From assembly GCA_015661035.1 (NCBI GenBank), contig JACVJA010000148.1, positions 1-5,059 on the forward strand: 5,059 nucleotides of DNA. Direction: 5' to 3'. Below, piece after piece: positions 1 to 5,059 of the stretch (position 1 is its first letter; every line of letters begins with the position of its first letter). The position numbers and the translations under genes were made by a program. Below the pieces are notes generated by a model, which worked only from the letters and a program-made list of their open reading frames with translations, did no database searches and had not been told where the DNA came from. This DNA is from Candidatus Calidifonticultor daggyaiensis (GTDB taxonomy: Bacteria; Actinomycetota; Humimicrobiia; Humimicrobiales; Humimicrobiaceae).

Positions 1-570
1 TGGTGACAAAATTCCATCTACACTATTTTCTGCTATTGTTTCAACTGTAGCTCTTATAATATCATCCTCATTAAGACCTTTAGTATCTCTAGAAACTATC
101 ATTGAAAGAGCAAGACGAGCATCCTTTAGATTGCATGACTTAAGGCAATTATAAACTTTCATACTCTCAACCTTAAGATCTTTGATTGCAAACGATGTAT
201 ATATTATAAAAGCTGAAAAAATAAAGCCAAAAAAAGCCAAGTTTATTCTAAAATTATCATTTAAAAATACATCTATATTACTTAACATTTCTATATTTAT
301 CATTCCAATATTTGCAAATGCTGGCTTTATAGCAATTAAAATGAAAGGAAGGGTAAAAAGCGCTGCTGCTACAGAAGAAACAAAAATAACAATAAATGCA
401 AAGAGAAATCCTGCAAGCTTTTTATTTATATTCCATTTTATTATTAATTTTTCAAGCCTCTTTGCAAACCAACCTATTAGTCTGACAGGGTGAGGAAACC
501 ACTGAGGATCACCAAAAATAAGGTCTGCAACAAATCCAACAAGAACAATTAAAGGAAGAACAAAAAGCAT
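1..570 (-). CDS. cbiB: Adenosylcobinamide-phosphate synthase CbiB/CobD, N-terminal 190 codons (cut by window edge)
   Basis: Integral membrane enzyme of the adenosylcobalamin pathway. The family joins adenosylcobyric acid to (R)-1-amino-2-propanol or its phosphate in an ATP-dependent step, giving adenosylcobinamide (phosphate). Reading from ATG at 570, the protein shows the family signatures in order: GDPQWFPHPVRLIG at residues 20-33 just after a first hydrophobic segment (2-18), membrane segments near 53-80 and 110-128, then SRDT at 160-163 and ETIAENSVDG at 177-186. The reading frame is open to position 1 and the family is usually a little over 300 residues, so about 40% lies outside. The start is the only reasonable one: an in-frame TAA (571-573) directly precedes the ATG. 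The Shine-Dalgarno is weak (AAAGAAATGG). The loop at 82-110 looks somewhat longer than usual. The identity is very secure; cobD is the synonym in some organisms. Confidence 0.95.
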   Translation of the reverse strand, partial: MLFVLPLIVLVGFVADLIFGDPQWFPHPVRLIGWFAKRLEKLIIKWNINKKLAGFLFAFIVIFVSSVAAALFTLPFILIAIKPAFANIGMINIEMLSNIDVFLNDNFRINLAFFGFIFSAFIIYTSFAIKDLKVESMKVYNCLKSCNLKDARLALSMIVSRDTKGLNEDDIIRATVETIAENSVDGILSP

Positions 571-678
571 TTATGACCATTTCTTTATAAACATACATAT
601 ACTTAATAAAAATAATACTTTTATAACTAGTTATTAAGATTAAGTCCTATAACGATATTTTAATAATATTTAAGCTGT

Positions 679-738
679 TTTTAAATAACAAAAGTAATTT
701 TCTTTTAAATAAATACAAATAAAGAAGGTTATTTAAAA
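679..738 (-). repeat. 11-bp inverted repeat at the start of the predicted cbiB leader
   Basis: TTTTAAATAAC at 679-689 is the exact reverse complement of GTTATTTAAAA at 728-738. Inside lies a smaller hairpin, AAAAG (690-694) with CTTTT (702-706). If transcription starts near 739, the RNA would begin with this stem. Each arm has one C or G and the rest is A/U, so the stem is weak, and repeats of this size can arise by chance in such AT-rich DNA. The repeat is certain; a function is not. Confidence 0.3.
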
Positions 739-745
739 TTATGAA

Positions 746-775
746 ATATTAGAAAAAAAAATTAATGCAAGTCAA
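746..775 (-). promoter_or_regulatory. Sigma-70-like promoter candidate for cbiB
   Basis: On the minus strand, TTGACT (775-770, five of six to TTGACA) is followed after 18 bases by TAATAT (751-746, four of six to TATAAT), with a T-tract in the spacer. Initiation would fall near 739 and give a leader of about 170 nt before cbiB. A perfect TATAAT (780-775) overlaps the -35 element but lacks its own -35. This would make cbiB transcription independent of the upstream pair. Such matches are common in AT-rich DNA, though the -35 is one of the better ones in the window. Confidence 0.4.
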
Positions 776-797
776 TTATAAAATAGAATAAAAGATT

Positions 798-857
798 AAA
801 AAAATTAAAAAAGATTATAAATAAAAATTTAAAAAAAGTCTTTTATATATTTATTTA
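798..857 (-). terminator. Weak AU-only terminator candidate after the metallophosphoesterase
   Basis: Just past the TAA at 865-863, the minus strand has an 8-bp stem (arms at 850-857 and 818-825, TAAATAAA/TTTATTTA) enclosing a small AAAA/TTTT hairpin around 834-844. T-tracts of six (812-807) and seven (804-798) follow. No G-C pair supports the outer stem, so this is a poor intrinsic terminator by usual criteria, but position and U-tracts fit. Confidence 0.28.
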
Positions 858-862
858 CATAT

Positions 863-2074
863 TTAATCTATAAAATTTAAATTAATTAACACTGCCTCAG
901 GCTGACAGTAAAATCTAAAAGGCGAATATCTTCCTTCGCTTAAGCCCCTAGAAATAAACAAGACAAAGTTTTTAAAATAAAAAAGACCACTTGCATATCT
1001 TCTTTTTATATTTGAACCAGTAATAATTGCTCCTAATAACGGAAGTCTTACTTGTCCTCCATGGGTGTGTCCACTTAAAATAATATCTGCACCATAATTT
1101 GACGCCTCGCTAATAACCTGCTGGTCTGGTGTATGTGTTAAACAAATAATAAGCTTTCCTTTTTGATTTAAAACATGTAATTTTTCTTTTTTTTCTTGAA
1201 ATCTTATTCTTCTATTAATCTTTAAATTTTTGTTTTCTTGTTCTTTTTTCTGATAGTTTTTGCTTTCAAGTTTTTCTTCGAATGCTTTTTTAACATCAGC
1301 TTTTTCAATTACAGCATCATCAATTCCTACAATTTCAATACAATCTAAAAATTTGTTTATACTAATTGCATCTTCATTATTAATTAATTCCAAATTACTT
1401 GCATCGCTAATATCTGAATCTTTTAATGTGATTTTTACCATTTTGTTAAGCAGAACTTTTATACCAATGGAGTCAAGCTCTTTTACAAGTAAATCAACAT
1501 TATTTGCCTTTTTATAACTTCTTTTCCTTTTAAACATATTTCTTATAAATTCAATTACAGCTTTATTATAATAATCATGCACTCCTAACACAGCAAATTT
1601 ACCTATTCTTGCCCTTAGTTTTTTAAGCATATCTTTTAAGTAAGGTATGTTGTCATTTTTTTCGACTAAATCTCCTGTTAAAACTAAAATATCTGGATTT
1701 AATAAAGACAAGCTTTTTATAAAATTAAAAAGCGCATTTCCTTTTTTATCTTTTCTTAAATGAAAATCAGATAAGTGAAGTATAGACAAGGAAGAAATGA
1801 TGCTGTTAAAGTCATTATTTACGCTATCAGCATTAATGATACTTTCTCTATTATTGTTATCTTCTCTGTAACTTTTACTATCGAGATTATGGTTTTGAAA
1901 ATTATTAACATTATTATTTCTTATATTTATATTAATTTTAGAAAGTTTAAAATTAAATGGTTCAAATCTGAATGCATACCAATACAATAAATAAAGTATT
2001 GTAGCTATTAAAAATATAAGAAAAGCCCAAAAGAAAAGCTCCACCATGCTAATTTTTAAAAAAATATTACCCAT
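863..2074 (-). CDS. Membrane-anchored calcineurin-like metallophosphoesterase (YkuE/YaeI/LpxG type)
   Basis: A 403-residue protein with one N-terminal membrane segment (about 10-33), an Asn-rich linker (about 47-92) and a calcineurin-like phosphoesterase domain. Visible metal and catalytic motifs are SDFH (102-105), TGDL (133-136), GVHD (164-167), LTHTPD (312-317) and GHTHGGQ (335-341). The C-terminal SRG...PFRFYCQPEAV stretch (375-395) is typical of the YkuE branch. Relatives hydrolyse phosphomono- or diesters at the membrane; LpxG cleaves UDP-diacylglucosamine. The substrate here is unknown. Two oddities stand out. The usual Asn of GNHD is Val165 (codon GTG), and a Lys/Glu-rich insertion (about 255-305) plus the linker make it some 100 residues longer than typical relatives. 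No Shine-Dalgarno precedes ATG 2074. ATG at 2047 (Met10), right before the membrane segment, is an alternative start. The gene lies 41 bp after the glycosyltransferase and is probably in its operon. Confidence 0.88.
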   Translation of the reverse strand: MGNIFLKISMVELFFWAFLIFLIATILYLLYWYAFRFEPFNFKLSKININIRNNNVNNFQNHNLDSKSYREDNNNRESIINADSVNNDFNSIISSLSILHLSDFHLRKDKKGNALFNFIKSLSLLNPDILVLTGDLVEKNDNIPYLKDMLKKLRARIGKFAVLGVHDYYNKAVIEFIRNMFKRKRSYKKANNVDLLVKELDSIGIKVLLNKMVKITLKDSDISDASNLELINNEDAISINKFLDCIEIVGIDDAVIEKADVKKAFEEKLESKNYQKKEQENKNLKINRRIRFQEKKEKLHVLNQKGKLIICLTHTPDQQVISEASNYGADIILSGHTHGGQVRLPLLGAIITGSNIKRRYASGLFYFKNFVLFISRGLSEGRYSPFRFYCQPEAVLINLNFID

Positions 2075-2115
2075 ATATTTTCATATTTTTTACAAAACTA
2101 AAAACTTAATCTTAA

Positions 2116-4005
2116 CTAAAATCTAAACATTTTATTCTTTTTAAACATCGGTAGATTATATAAAATATAAAAATAAGTCAATGGAAAAAAGTGGAGCAAA
2201 TATCTATCAGCTGACCACTTAAATTCTTCTATGAAAATAAAGGAAAAATATAATGACATAAAACCAAATAATATAAATACAAAAAACACCCAATTAAATT
2301 TAATAAAATTTCTTTTTATATTTATAAAAAATAATACAAGCAAAACAAACCAAGATATCCCATAAAAAGATCCTACAAAAGCTCTAGTTGAATCATTAAA
2401 AGAATAAAATAACTCAAATATAATAGTCTTTATACTATTAATATTAAGCATTCTAAATCCAAATAAATCAGTAAATTTATTACTTAAAAAACCTTGGATA
2501 AAAAATTTCTGCCACTCTAAACTAATAAATGGAATTGATAGTTTTTGTTTTAAAATCTGCCATGGAATCACTACAATTATTAATAAAAATATAGAAGTAA
2601 GTATTGGCAAAATAAAATAAGTTTTATAAAACAACATACACTTTTTAAATTTAAGCAGTGTCATTGAATGTTTTTTAATTTTCATATTCTTGTAATAAGA
2701 GCTTTTATAAACAGACTCTTTAAATGCAAGGTTTTTATAGATTTTTTTATAATTAAATATAGCAAGCAAAGCTGTTATTAAAATAAATAAAATAGAAAAA
2801 AACAACCCCTCTGTCCTTATTTGGGATAATATTGCAAAAAAAATACTTGATAAAAAAAGGTAGTTTACTTGAAAACCCAAATTTAATTTAAAATTTAAAT
2901 GGGATTTAGGCACTAAGTTTAGTTTTTGCCTTAAAGATTTAAAATACTCAGGCCAATATTCTAAATTAAACCATTTTTTTATAAACATATAAAGAAACCA
3001 AACAGCTAAAAGCAGTATAAGGCTAAAAAGTAAGTTTGTATATTCAATATATCCATGATCAATTACTATTGGAAGGGATGATAAGCAAAATGCAAAAATT
3101 ATCGAATAAAGCTTATTATATCTTTTATTAAATAAGTAAAAGATAATATAAATCAAGCAAATATAAAAAACAGGAAAAATTACTTTTACTGCTGTTTCAT
3201 TTATATTACCAATCCACAAATAAAGCCATGTTTGAGCAAGCGGCAAATAAAGAGGGTAAGAATAATGTGAAAAATCATAATTATGGTTTAAAAAAAATGC
3301 ATAAATATTACTGTCTATAAAAAAAGCTTTTCCTTTTAAGCTCCAGCAGGAAATTGCATCCCAAAACCTTATAGGGAATAAAAAAGTAAAAAACAAAACA
3401 ACTAAAAAATTAAAAAAAATTAATGCTGTAAAAATAAGAAACAAAACTTTCTGAATTTTTTTTAATACCAATTGTCTTCTTTTCTTGTCATCATTTAAAT
3501 TCTTATCCTTAAAATCTAAATTTTGTTGGAAATTTAAATTGTTTTTCTTTTTTTCTTTTCTTAAAACACACAGCTCTTTAAAAATTATAAAAATAAAAAT
3601 AATTAAAAAAAACACAAAAAAAATTACAGTTTTTAAAAAACTAAAATTAATTTTTATTAGCGATAAAAAAATTAAATAAGCATTTGTTGCCCAAATTCCT
3701 ATAAATAGACTTAAAATTAATGTAAAAATTCTATTTTCTATACCCTGCAAACAAAAAAACCTCTCATGATAAAAAGATGTATGATTATCAGAAATATAGT
3801 CATAAGAAGTATTCCCTCGATAATAAAAATTTTTTGTTGTCTTTGTTGGTCGAATTTGCTGATTAGGCATTACAGCTTTTTGGTTATGTATTACCGCTTT
3901 TATTCTTTTAGCAACAGCACTTGAAAATAAATTTATTAAATATACTAAAACAAAGCCAATAACTATAAATGATAAAATCCCTAATAGAGTTCTTATAACT
4001 GTCAT
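2116..4005 (-). CDS. Multi-pass membrane protein, probable GT-C-fold glycosyltransferase
   Basis: A 629-residue polytopic protein with about a dozen hydrophobic segments: 4-27, 92-117, 120-143, 187-210, 272-292, 298-316, 322-342, 381-394, 400-418, 462-482, 550-562, 572-593 and 601-618. The best functional clue is the segment after the 187-210 helix: RFWDAISCWSLKGKAFF (213-229) then YPLYLPL (250-256). This resembles the first external loop of ArnT/PMT-like (GT39-type) enzymes, where an acidic residue, here Asp216, is catalytic. RTEG (397-400) and ADRYLLHFFP (599-608) also match motifs seen in such proteins. Members move a sugar from a polyprenyl-phosphate carrier onto a lipid, protein or glycan outside the membrane; donor and acceptor cannot be told here. 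Lys/Asn-rich loops (144-186, 343-380, 419-460) and an N-terminal helix with a 60-residue basic loop look like lineage additions. ATG 4005 lacks a good Shine-Dalgarno. An uncharacterised polymerase-type membrane protein is the main alternative. Confidence 0.72.
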   Translation of the reverse strand: MTVIRTLLGILSFIVIGFVLVYLINLFSSAVAKRIKAVIHNQKAVMPNQQIRPTKTTKNFYYRGNTSYDYISDNHTSFYHERFFCLQGIENRIFTLILSLFIGIWATNAYLIFLSLIKINFSFLKTVIFFVFFLIIFIFIIFKELCVLRKEKKKNNLNFQQNLDFKDKNLNDDKKRRQLVLKKIQKVLFLIFTALIFFNFLVVLFFTFLFPIRFWDAISCWSLKGKAFFIDSNIYAFFLNHNYDFSHYSYPLYLPLAQTWLYLWIGNINETAVKVIFPVFYICLIYIIFYLFNKRYNKLYSIIFAFCLSSLPIVIDHGYIEYTNLLFSLILLLAVWFLYMFIKKWFNLEYWPEYFKSLRQKLNLVPKSHLNFKLNLGFQVNYLFLSSIFFAILSQIRTEGLFFSILFILITALLAIFNYKKIYKNLAFKESVYKSSYYKNMKIKKHSMTLLKFKKCMLFYKTYFILPILTSIFLLIIVVIPWQILKQKLSIPFISLEWQKFFIQGFLSNKFTDLFGFRMLNINSIKTIIFELFYSFNDSTRAFVGSFYGISWFVLLVLFFINIKRNFIKFNWVFFVFILFGFMSLYFSFIFIEEFKWSADRYLLHFFPLTYFYILYNLPMFKKNKMFRF

Positions 4006-4056
4006 TTTAAATTATTATTTATTCTTTCAGTTTAATATTTAATACTGATATGGTCC

Positions 4057-4196
4057 AAGCACTTATATTTTTATATTTATTGTAATATCCATCATTACTA
4101 TCACTATACACATTAATAATTAATTAATATCAGTTAATAATACTTTATTAACCCTTAAATAAAAAAATTTTATTTATTTTTATAAGCACTTACATT
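4057..4196 (+). repeat. Separated 13-bp direct repeat AAGCACTTAYATT
   Basis: AAGCACTTATATT at 4057-4069 and AAGCACTTACATT at 4184-4196 differ at one base and start 127 bp apart. Each copy carries G and C bases that are rare in this spacer, so a chance match is less likely than for pure A/T words. On the minus strand the left copy abuts the weak TTGGAC element proposed for the glycosyltransferase gene, so binding there could affect that promoter. The repeat is seen directly; the regulatory role is inference. Confidence 0.45.
4133..4152. repeat. Perfect 8-bp inverted repeat GTTAATAA-N4-TTATTAAC
   Basis: GTTAATAA (4133-4140), a four-base centre, then its exact complement TTATTAAC (4145-4152). 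The symmetry and size would suit a dimeric repressor site, or a weak hairpin. No T-tract follows directly on either strand, so it is not a clear terminator. Short A/T inverted repeats are expected by chance here. Confidence 0.3.
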
Positions 4197-4258
4197 ATTA
4201 TATAAACAATATTATTATAAACATTATTTTTATTAACTTAAACAAATAGGCAATATAG

Positions 4259-4286
4259 TAATAATTGGGTTTTAATAATTAGGTCT
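4259..4286 (+). repeat. Two-copy 14-bp tandem repeat upstream of the lipoprotein promoter
   Basis: TAATAATTGGGTTT (4259-4272) is followed immediately by TAATAATTAGGTCT (4273-4286), twelve of fourteen bases identical and sharing a GG. It ends about 33 bp before the promoter candidate at 4320, a spacing where an activator could bind. No known regulator motif is recognised. Confidence 0.35.
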
Positions 4287-4319
4287 TTTTTGTTTGTTAT
4301 GATTAAAGTAAAATAAATC

Positions 4320-4349
4320 TTGCTATAGCAAAATCACCCTAACTAAAAT
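4320..4349 (+). promoter_or_regulatory. Promoter candidate for the lipoprotein gene, -35 within a 12-bp palindrome
   Basis: TTGCTA (4320-4325, four of six to consensus) and TAAAAT (4344-4349, five of six) are separated by 18 bases and predict initiation near 4356, giving a leader of about 52 nt. The -35 forms the left half of the perfect palindrome TTGCTATAGCAA (4320-4331), which includes two G-C pairs per half. A palindrome across a -35 is a typical repressor-site position, so regulated expression is possible. A second, poorer promoter could begin at TTGATT (4359-4364). Confidence 0.4.
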
Positions 4350-4395
4350 TAAGACTCATTGATTAGTTAATTAATAATTATTTAATAAATTAAAC

Positions 4396-4402
4396 AGAAA
4401 GG
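4396..4402 (+). promoter_or_regulatory. Ribosome binding site of the lipoprotein gene
   Basis: AGAAAGG ends five bases before ATG 4408 and is the clearest Shine-Dalgarno in the window. It fixes the lipoprotein start and contrasts with the other four genes, none of which has a comparable site. Confidence 0.7.
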
Positions 4403-4407
4403 CAAAA

Positions 4408-4818
4408 ATGAAAAAAATAAAAGCTGTCCTAGTTTTCTCTTGTGTATTTTTAGTATTATCTTTAAGCGCTTTTTCTTTTACAGGCTGCGGAAAAGTTGCA
4501 CAGTTTTCAGACCCTATAATTGAAAACATTCTTATTTCAATGAATAAAGCAGATTATGCAGGTTTTTCAAAAGATTTTGATAATACAATGAAACAAGAGT
4601 TAAATGAACAAAATTTTAATGATTTTCTTGCACAAGTTAATGGAGTAATTGGAAATTATAAAGAAGGCTCAAAGAAGATTGTTGGAGTTAGTGTAAACAA
4701 TGATTTAACAACTGCTACTTATACCGCTGATTTTGAAAAGGCTGAAGATATAAGCGTTGAAGTTACATATAAAAAAATAGATGGGGTTATGAAAGTAGTA
4801 GGGCTCTGGTTTAAATAA
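4408..4818 (+). CDS. Small secreted lipoprotein, DUF3887-like
   Basis: A 136-residue protein starting with a classic lipoprotein signal: positively charged MKKIK, a hydrophobic core (about 6-22) and the lipobox FTGC with Cys27 as the lipidated residue. The predicted mature protein is about 110 residues, tethered to the outer face of the membrane. The mature part reads as a single small alpha/beta domain: helices around 37-79, including KADYAGFSKDFDNTMKQEL, then alternating beta-type segments to a hydrophobic C-terminal strand (VVGLWF). This order and the closing strand resemble DUF3887 domains, whose function is unknown; I recognise it by pattern only. There is no catalytic motif, so a binding or structural role is more likely than an enzymatic one. 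The ribosome binding site supports ATG 4408. Coding quality is good, with no frameshift. The gene diverges from the glycosyltransferase and precedes the SDR gene by 62 bp; no functional link to either is evident. Confidence 0.85.
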   Translation: MKKIKAVLVFSCVFLVLSLSAFSFTGCGKVAQFSDPIIENILISMNKADYAGFSKDFDNTMKQELNEQNFNDFLAQVNGVIGNYKEGSKKIVGVSVNNDLTTATYTADFEKAEDISVEVTYKKIDGVMKVVGLWFK

Positions 4819-4825
4819 TTATTGA

Positions 4826-4859
4826 TTTTTTTTATTGATTTTTTGTTGAATTTTTTTTT
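4826..4859 (+). terminator. Repeated T-tracts after the lipoprotein gene (weak terminator or curved DNA)
   Basis: Three T-tracts, T8 (4826-4833), T6 (4839-4844) and T9 (4851-4859), sit in imperfect repeats of TTGATTTTTT, about 12-13 bp apart. The only symmetry before them is the loopless palindrome AATAATTATT (4814-4823), overlapping the stop codon, so a normal hairpin terminator is not present. Roughly helical phasing suggests intrinsic DNA curvature, and the first two tracts lie where an UP element would act on the next promoter. Confidence 0.25.
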
Positions 4860-4876
4860 GCAATATTGTATATAAA
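4846..4876 (+). promoter_or_regulatory. Promoter candidate for the SDR gene, suggesting a leaderless mRNA
   Basis: TTGAAT (4846-4851) can pair with TATATA (4869-4874, 17-base spacer) or TATAAA (4871-4876, 19-base spacer, five of six to TATAAT). Either places initiation at about 4881-4883, on or beside the ATG at 4881. No Shine-Dalgarno precedes that ATG. Read-through from the lipoprotein promoter is the alternative, in which case the gene would have a poor ribosome binding site. Confidence 0.38.
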
Positions 4877-4880
4877 AGAC

Positions 4881-5059
4881 ATGGTCTTAGTAATAGGAGC
4901 AACAAGCTTTATTGGACCTTGGGTAGTAAAAAAATTAATTGAAAATAACTTATTTGTTAGATGTCTTGTTAGAACAGACAGTAATACTGAAAAGTTAAAA
5001 TCAGAGGTATTTTCATATTTAAAAAACATTCCTTATCTTGATAATCTGGAAAAAAGGCT
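4881..5059 (+). CDS. NAD(P)-binding Rossmann/SDR-type protein, N-terminal 59 codons (cut by window edge)
   Basis: The N-terminus is a textbook beta-alpha-beta Rossmann start: VLVIGATSFIG (residues 2-12) forms beta-1 and the dinucleotide-binding loop, WVVKKLIENN is the first helix, and FVRCLVR (25-31) is beta-2. This matches extended or atypical short-chain dehydrogenases such as NAD-dependent epimerases/dehydratases and NmrA-like proteins. Basic Arg31 after beta-2 hints at NADP(H), but weakly. The middle glycine of the usual GATGFIG loop is Ser9. Residues 38-59 include a charged stretch (SYLKNIPYLDNLEKR) that may be a short insertion. The catalytic YxxxK region lies beyond the window, so substrate and activity cannot be told. 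ATG 4881 is chosen because it places Met directly before beta-1; the frame stays open upstream to a TGA at 4836-4838, and TTG at 4866 is a less likely start. Confidence 0.82.
   Translation, partial: MVLVIGATSFIGPWVVKKLIENNLFVRCLVRTDSNTEKLKSEVFSYLKNIPYLDNLEKR

Larger units (their letters stand above)
571..862. other. AT-rich intergenic region between metallophosphoesterase and cbiB
   Basis: This 292-bp spacer lies downstream of the phosphoesterase stop and upstream of cbiB, both read leftward. It is almost pure A/T and holds no convincing ORF on either strand. What I see in it is a weak AU-only terminator candidate next to the phosphoesterase, a sigma-70-like promoter candidate, and an 11-bp inverted repeat in the predicted leader of cbiB. 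I looked for the conserved B12-box and GC-rich helices of a cobalamin riboswitch on the minus strand and found none. Confidence 0.7.
4006..4407. other. Divergent intergenic region between glycosyltransferase and lipoprotein genes
   Basis: This 402-bp spacer must hold the promoters of both the leftward pair and the rightward lipoprotein gene. It is extremely AT-rich with no convincing ORF or structured RNA. It contains a separated 13-bp direct repeat, an 8-bp inverted repeat, a 14-bp tandem repeat, a looser tandem (ATTATTATATAAACA at 4194-4208 and ATTATTATAAACA at 4211-4223), and a 12-bp palindrome over a promoter candidate for the lipoprotein. For the leftward operon the best I find is a weak minus-strand TTGGAC (4058-4053) with TAAACT (4034-4029) at 18-base spacing, which I do not trust enough to list separately. 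Confidence 0.7.

Noticed and set aside
182..493. A 103-codon plus-strand open frame
   Set aside because: It lies wholly antisense to the well-supported cbiB coding sequence, has no ribosome binding site, and its composition mirrors the cbiB codons.
509..580. Short Cys-rich overlapping frame starting at ATG 580, ten bases before the cbiB start
   Set aside because: Its cysteines and tryptophans arise from reading the hydrophobic cbiB codons out of frame; no ribosome binding site, and it ends after 23 codons.
780..860. Repeated AAAAGATTA-like words that could suggest a repeat array
   Set aside because: Spacing and sequence are irregular, with no conserved unit or unique spacers; homopolymer-rich A/T DNA explains it and it is not a CRISPR array.
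1260..1517. Plus-strand open frame of 85 codons (and another at 1775-1990)
   Set aside because: Both are antisense to the metallophosphoesterase, whose motifs are unambiguous; their Ser/Ile/Phe-rich products are what an AT-rich complement gives.
3485..3679. Plus-strand open frame of 64 codons inside the glycosyltransferase
   Set aside because: It is the complement of the Lys/Asn-rich loop and adjacent helices; no start signal and only Lys/Phe low complexity.
4090..4140. ATTAATTAAT-type palindromes resembling an origin or AT-rich unwinding element
   Set aside because: No DnaA-box cluster or replication gene is nearby, and such words recur all over this spacer by composition alone.
4832..5029. 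Minus-strand open frame of 65 codons over the SDR start
   Set aside because: The plus strand there encodes a clear Rossmann beta-alpha-beta unit, so this is a shadow.

Overview
This window comes from a very AT-rich prokaryote (roughly a quarter G+C by eye, lower between genes), most likely a bacterium. It carries a lipobox-type lipoprotein with a purine-rich ribosome binding site, standard TAA/TAG stops, and Lys/Asn/Ile-rich proteins full of low-complexity linkers. The lineage cannot be fixed from the sequence. A cobalamin-synthesis gene is present, so the organism probably makes or salvages B12.

Layout: three genes read leftward and two read rightward, diverging from a 402-bp spacer (4006-4407). 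Leftward, in transcription order, are a 629-residue multi-spanning membrane protein with the hallmarks of a GT-C-fold glycosyltransferase (2116-4005), and after 41 bp a 403-residue membrane-anchored metallophosphoesterase of the YkuE/YaeI/LpxG type (863-2074). A 292-bp AT-rich gap follows. Then comes the N-terminal 190 codons of cbiB/cobD, adenosylcobinamide-phosphate synthase (570 down to the left edge). Rightward are a 136-residue DUF3887-like lipoprotein (4408-4818) and, 62 bp later, the first 59 codons of an NAD(P)-binding Rossmann/SDR-type protein (4881 to the right edge).

How the genes fit together: the glycosyltransferase and phosphoesterase are probably co-transcribed and both membrane-bound, so a shared role in envelope glycan or lipid chemistry is plausible but unproven. 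cbiB has its own sigma-70-like promoter candidate and probably belongs to a cobalamin operon extending left of the window; no B12 riboswitch is visible before it. The lipoprotein and SDR genes share a strand but each has a promoter candidate.

Overall this looks like an ordinary chromosomal region. I see no mobile element, CRISPR array, RNA gene or obvious new defence or biosynthetic system. The points most worth a second look are the phosphoesterase with Val in place of the metal-binding Asn of its GNHD motif, a possibly leaderless SDR transcript, and repeat and palindrome elements in the divergent spacer.
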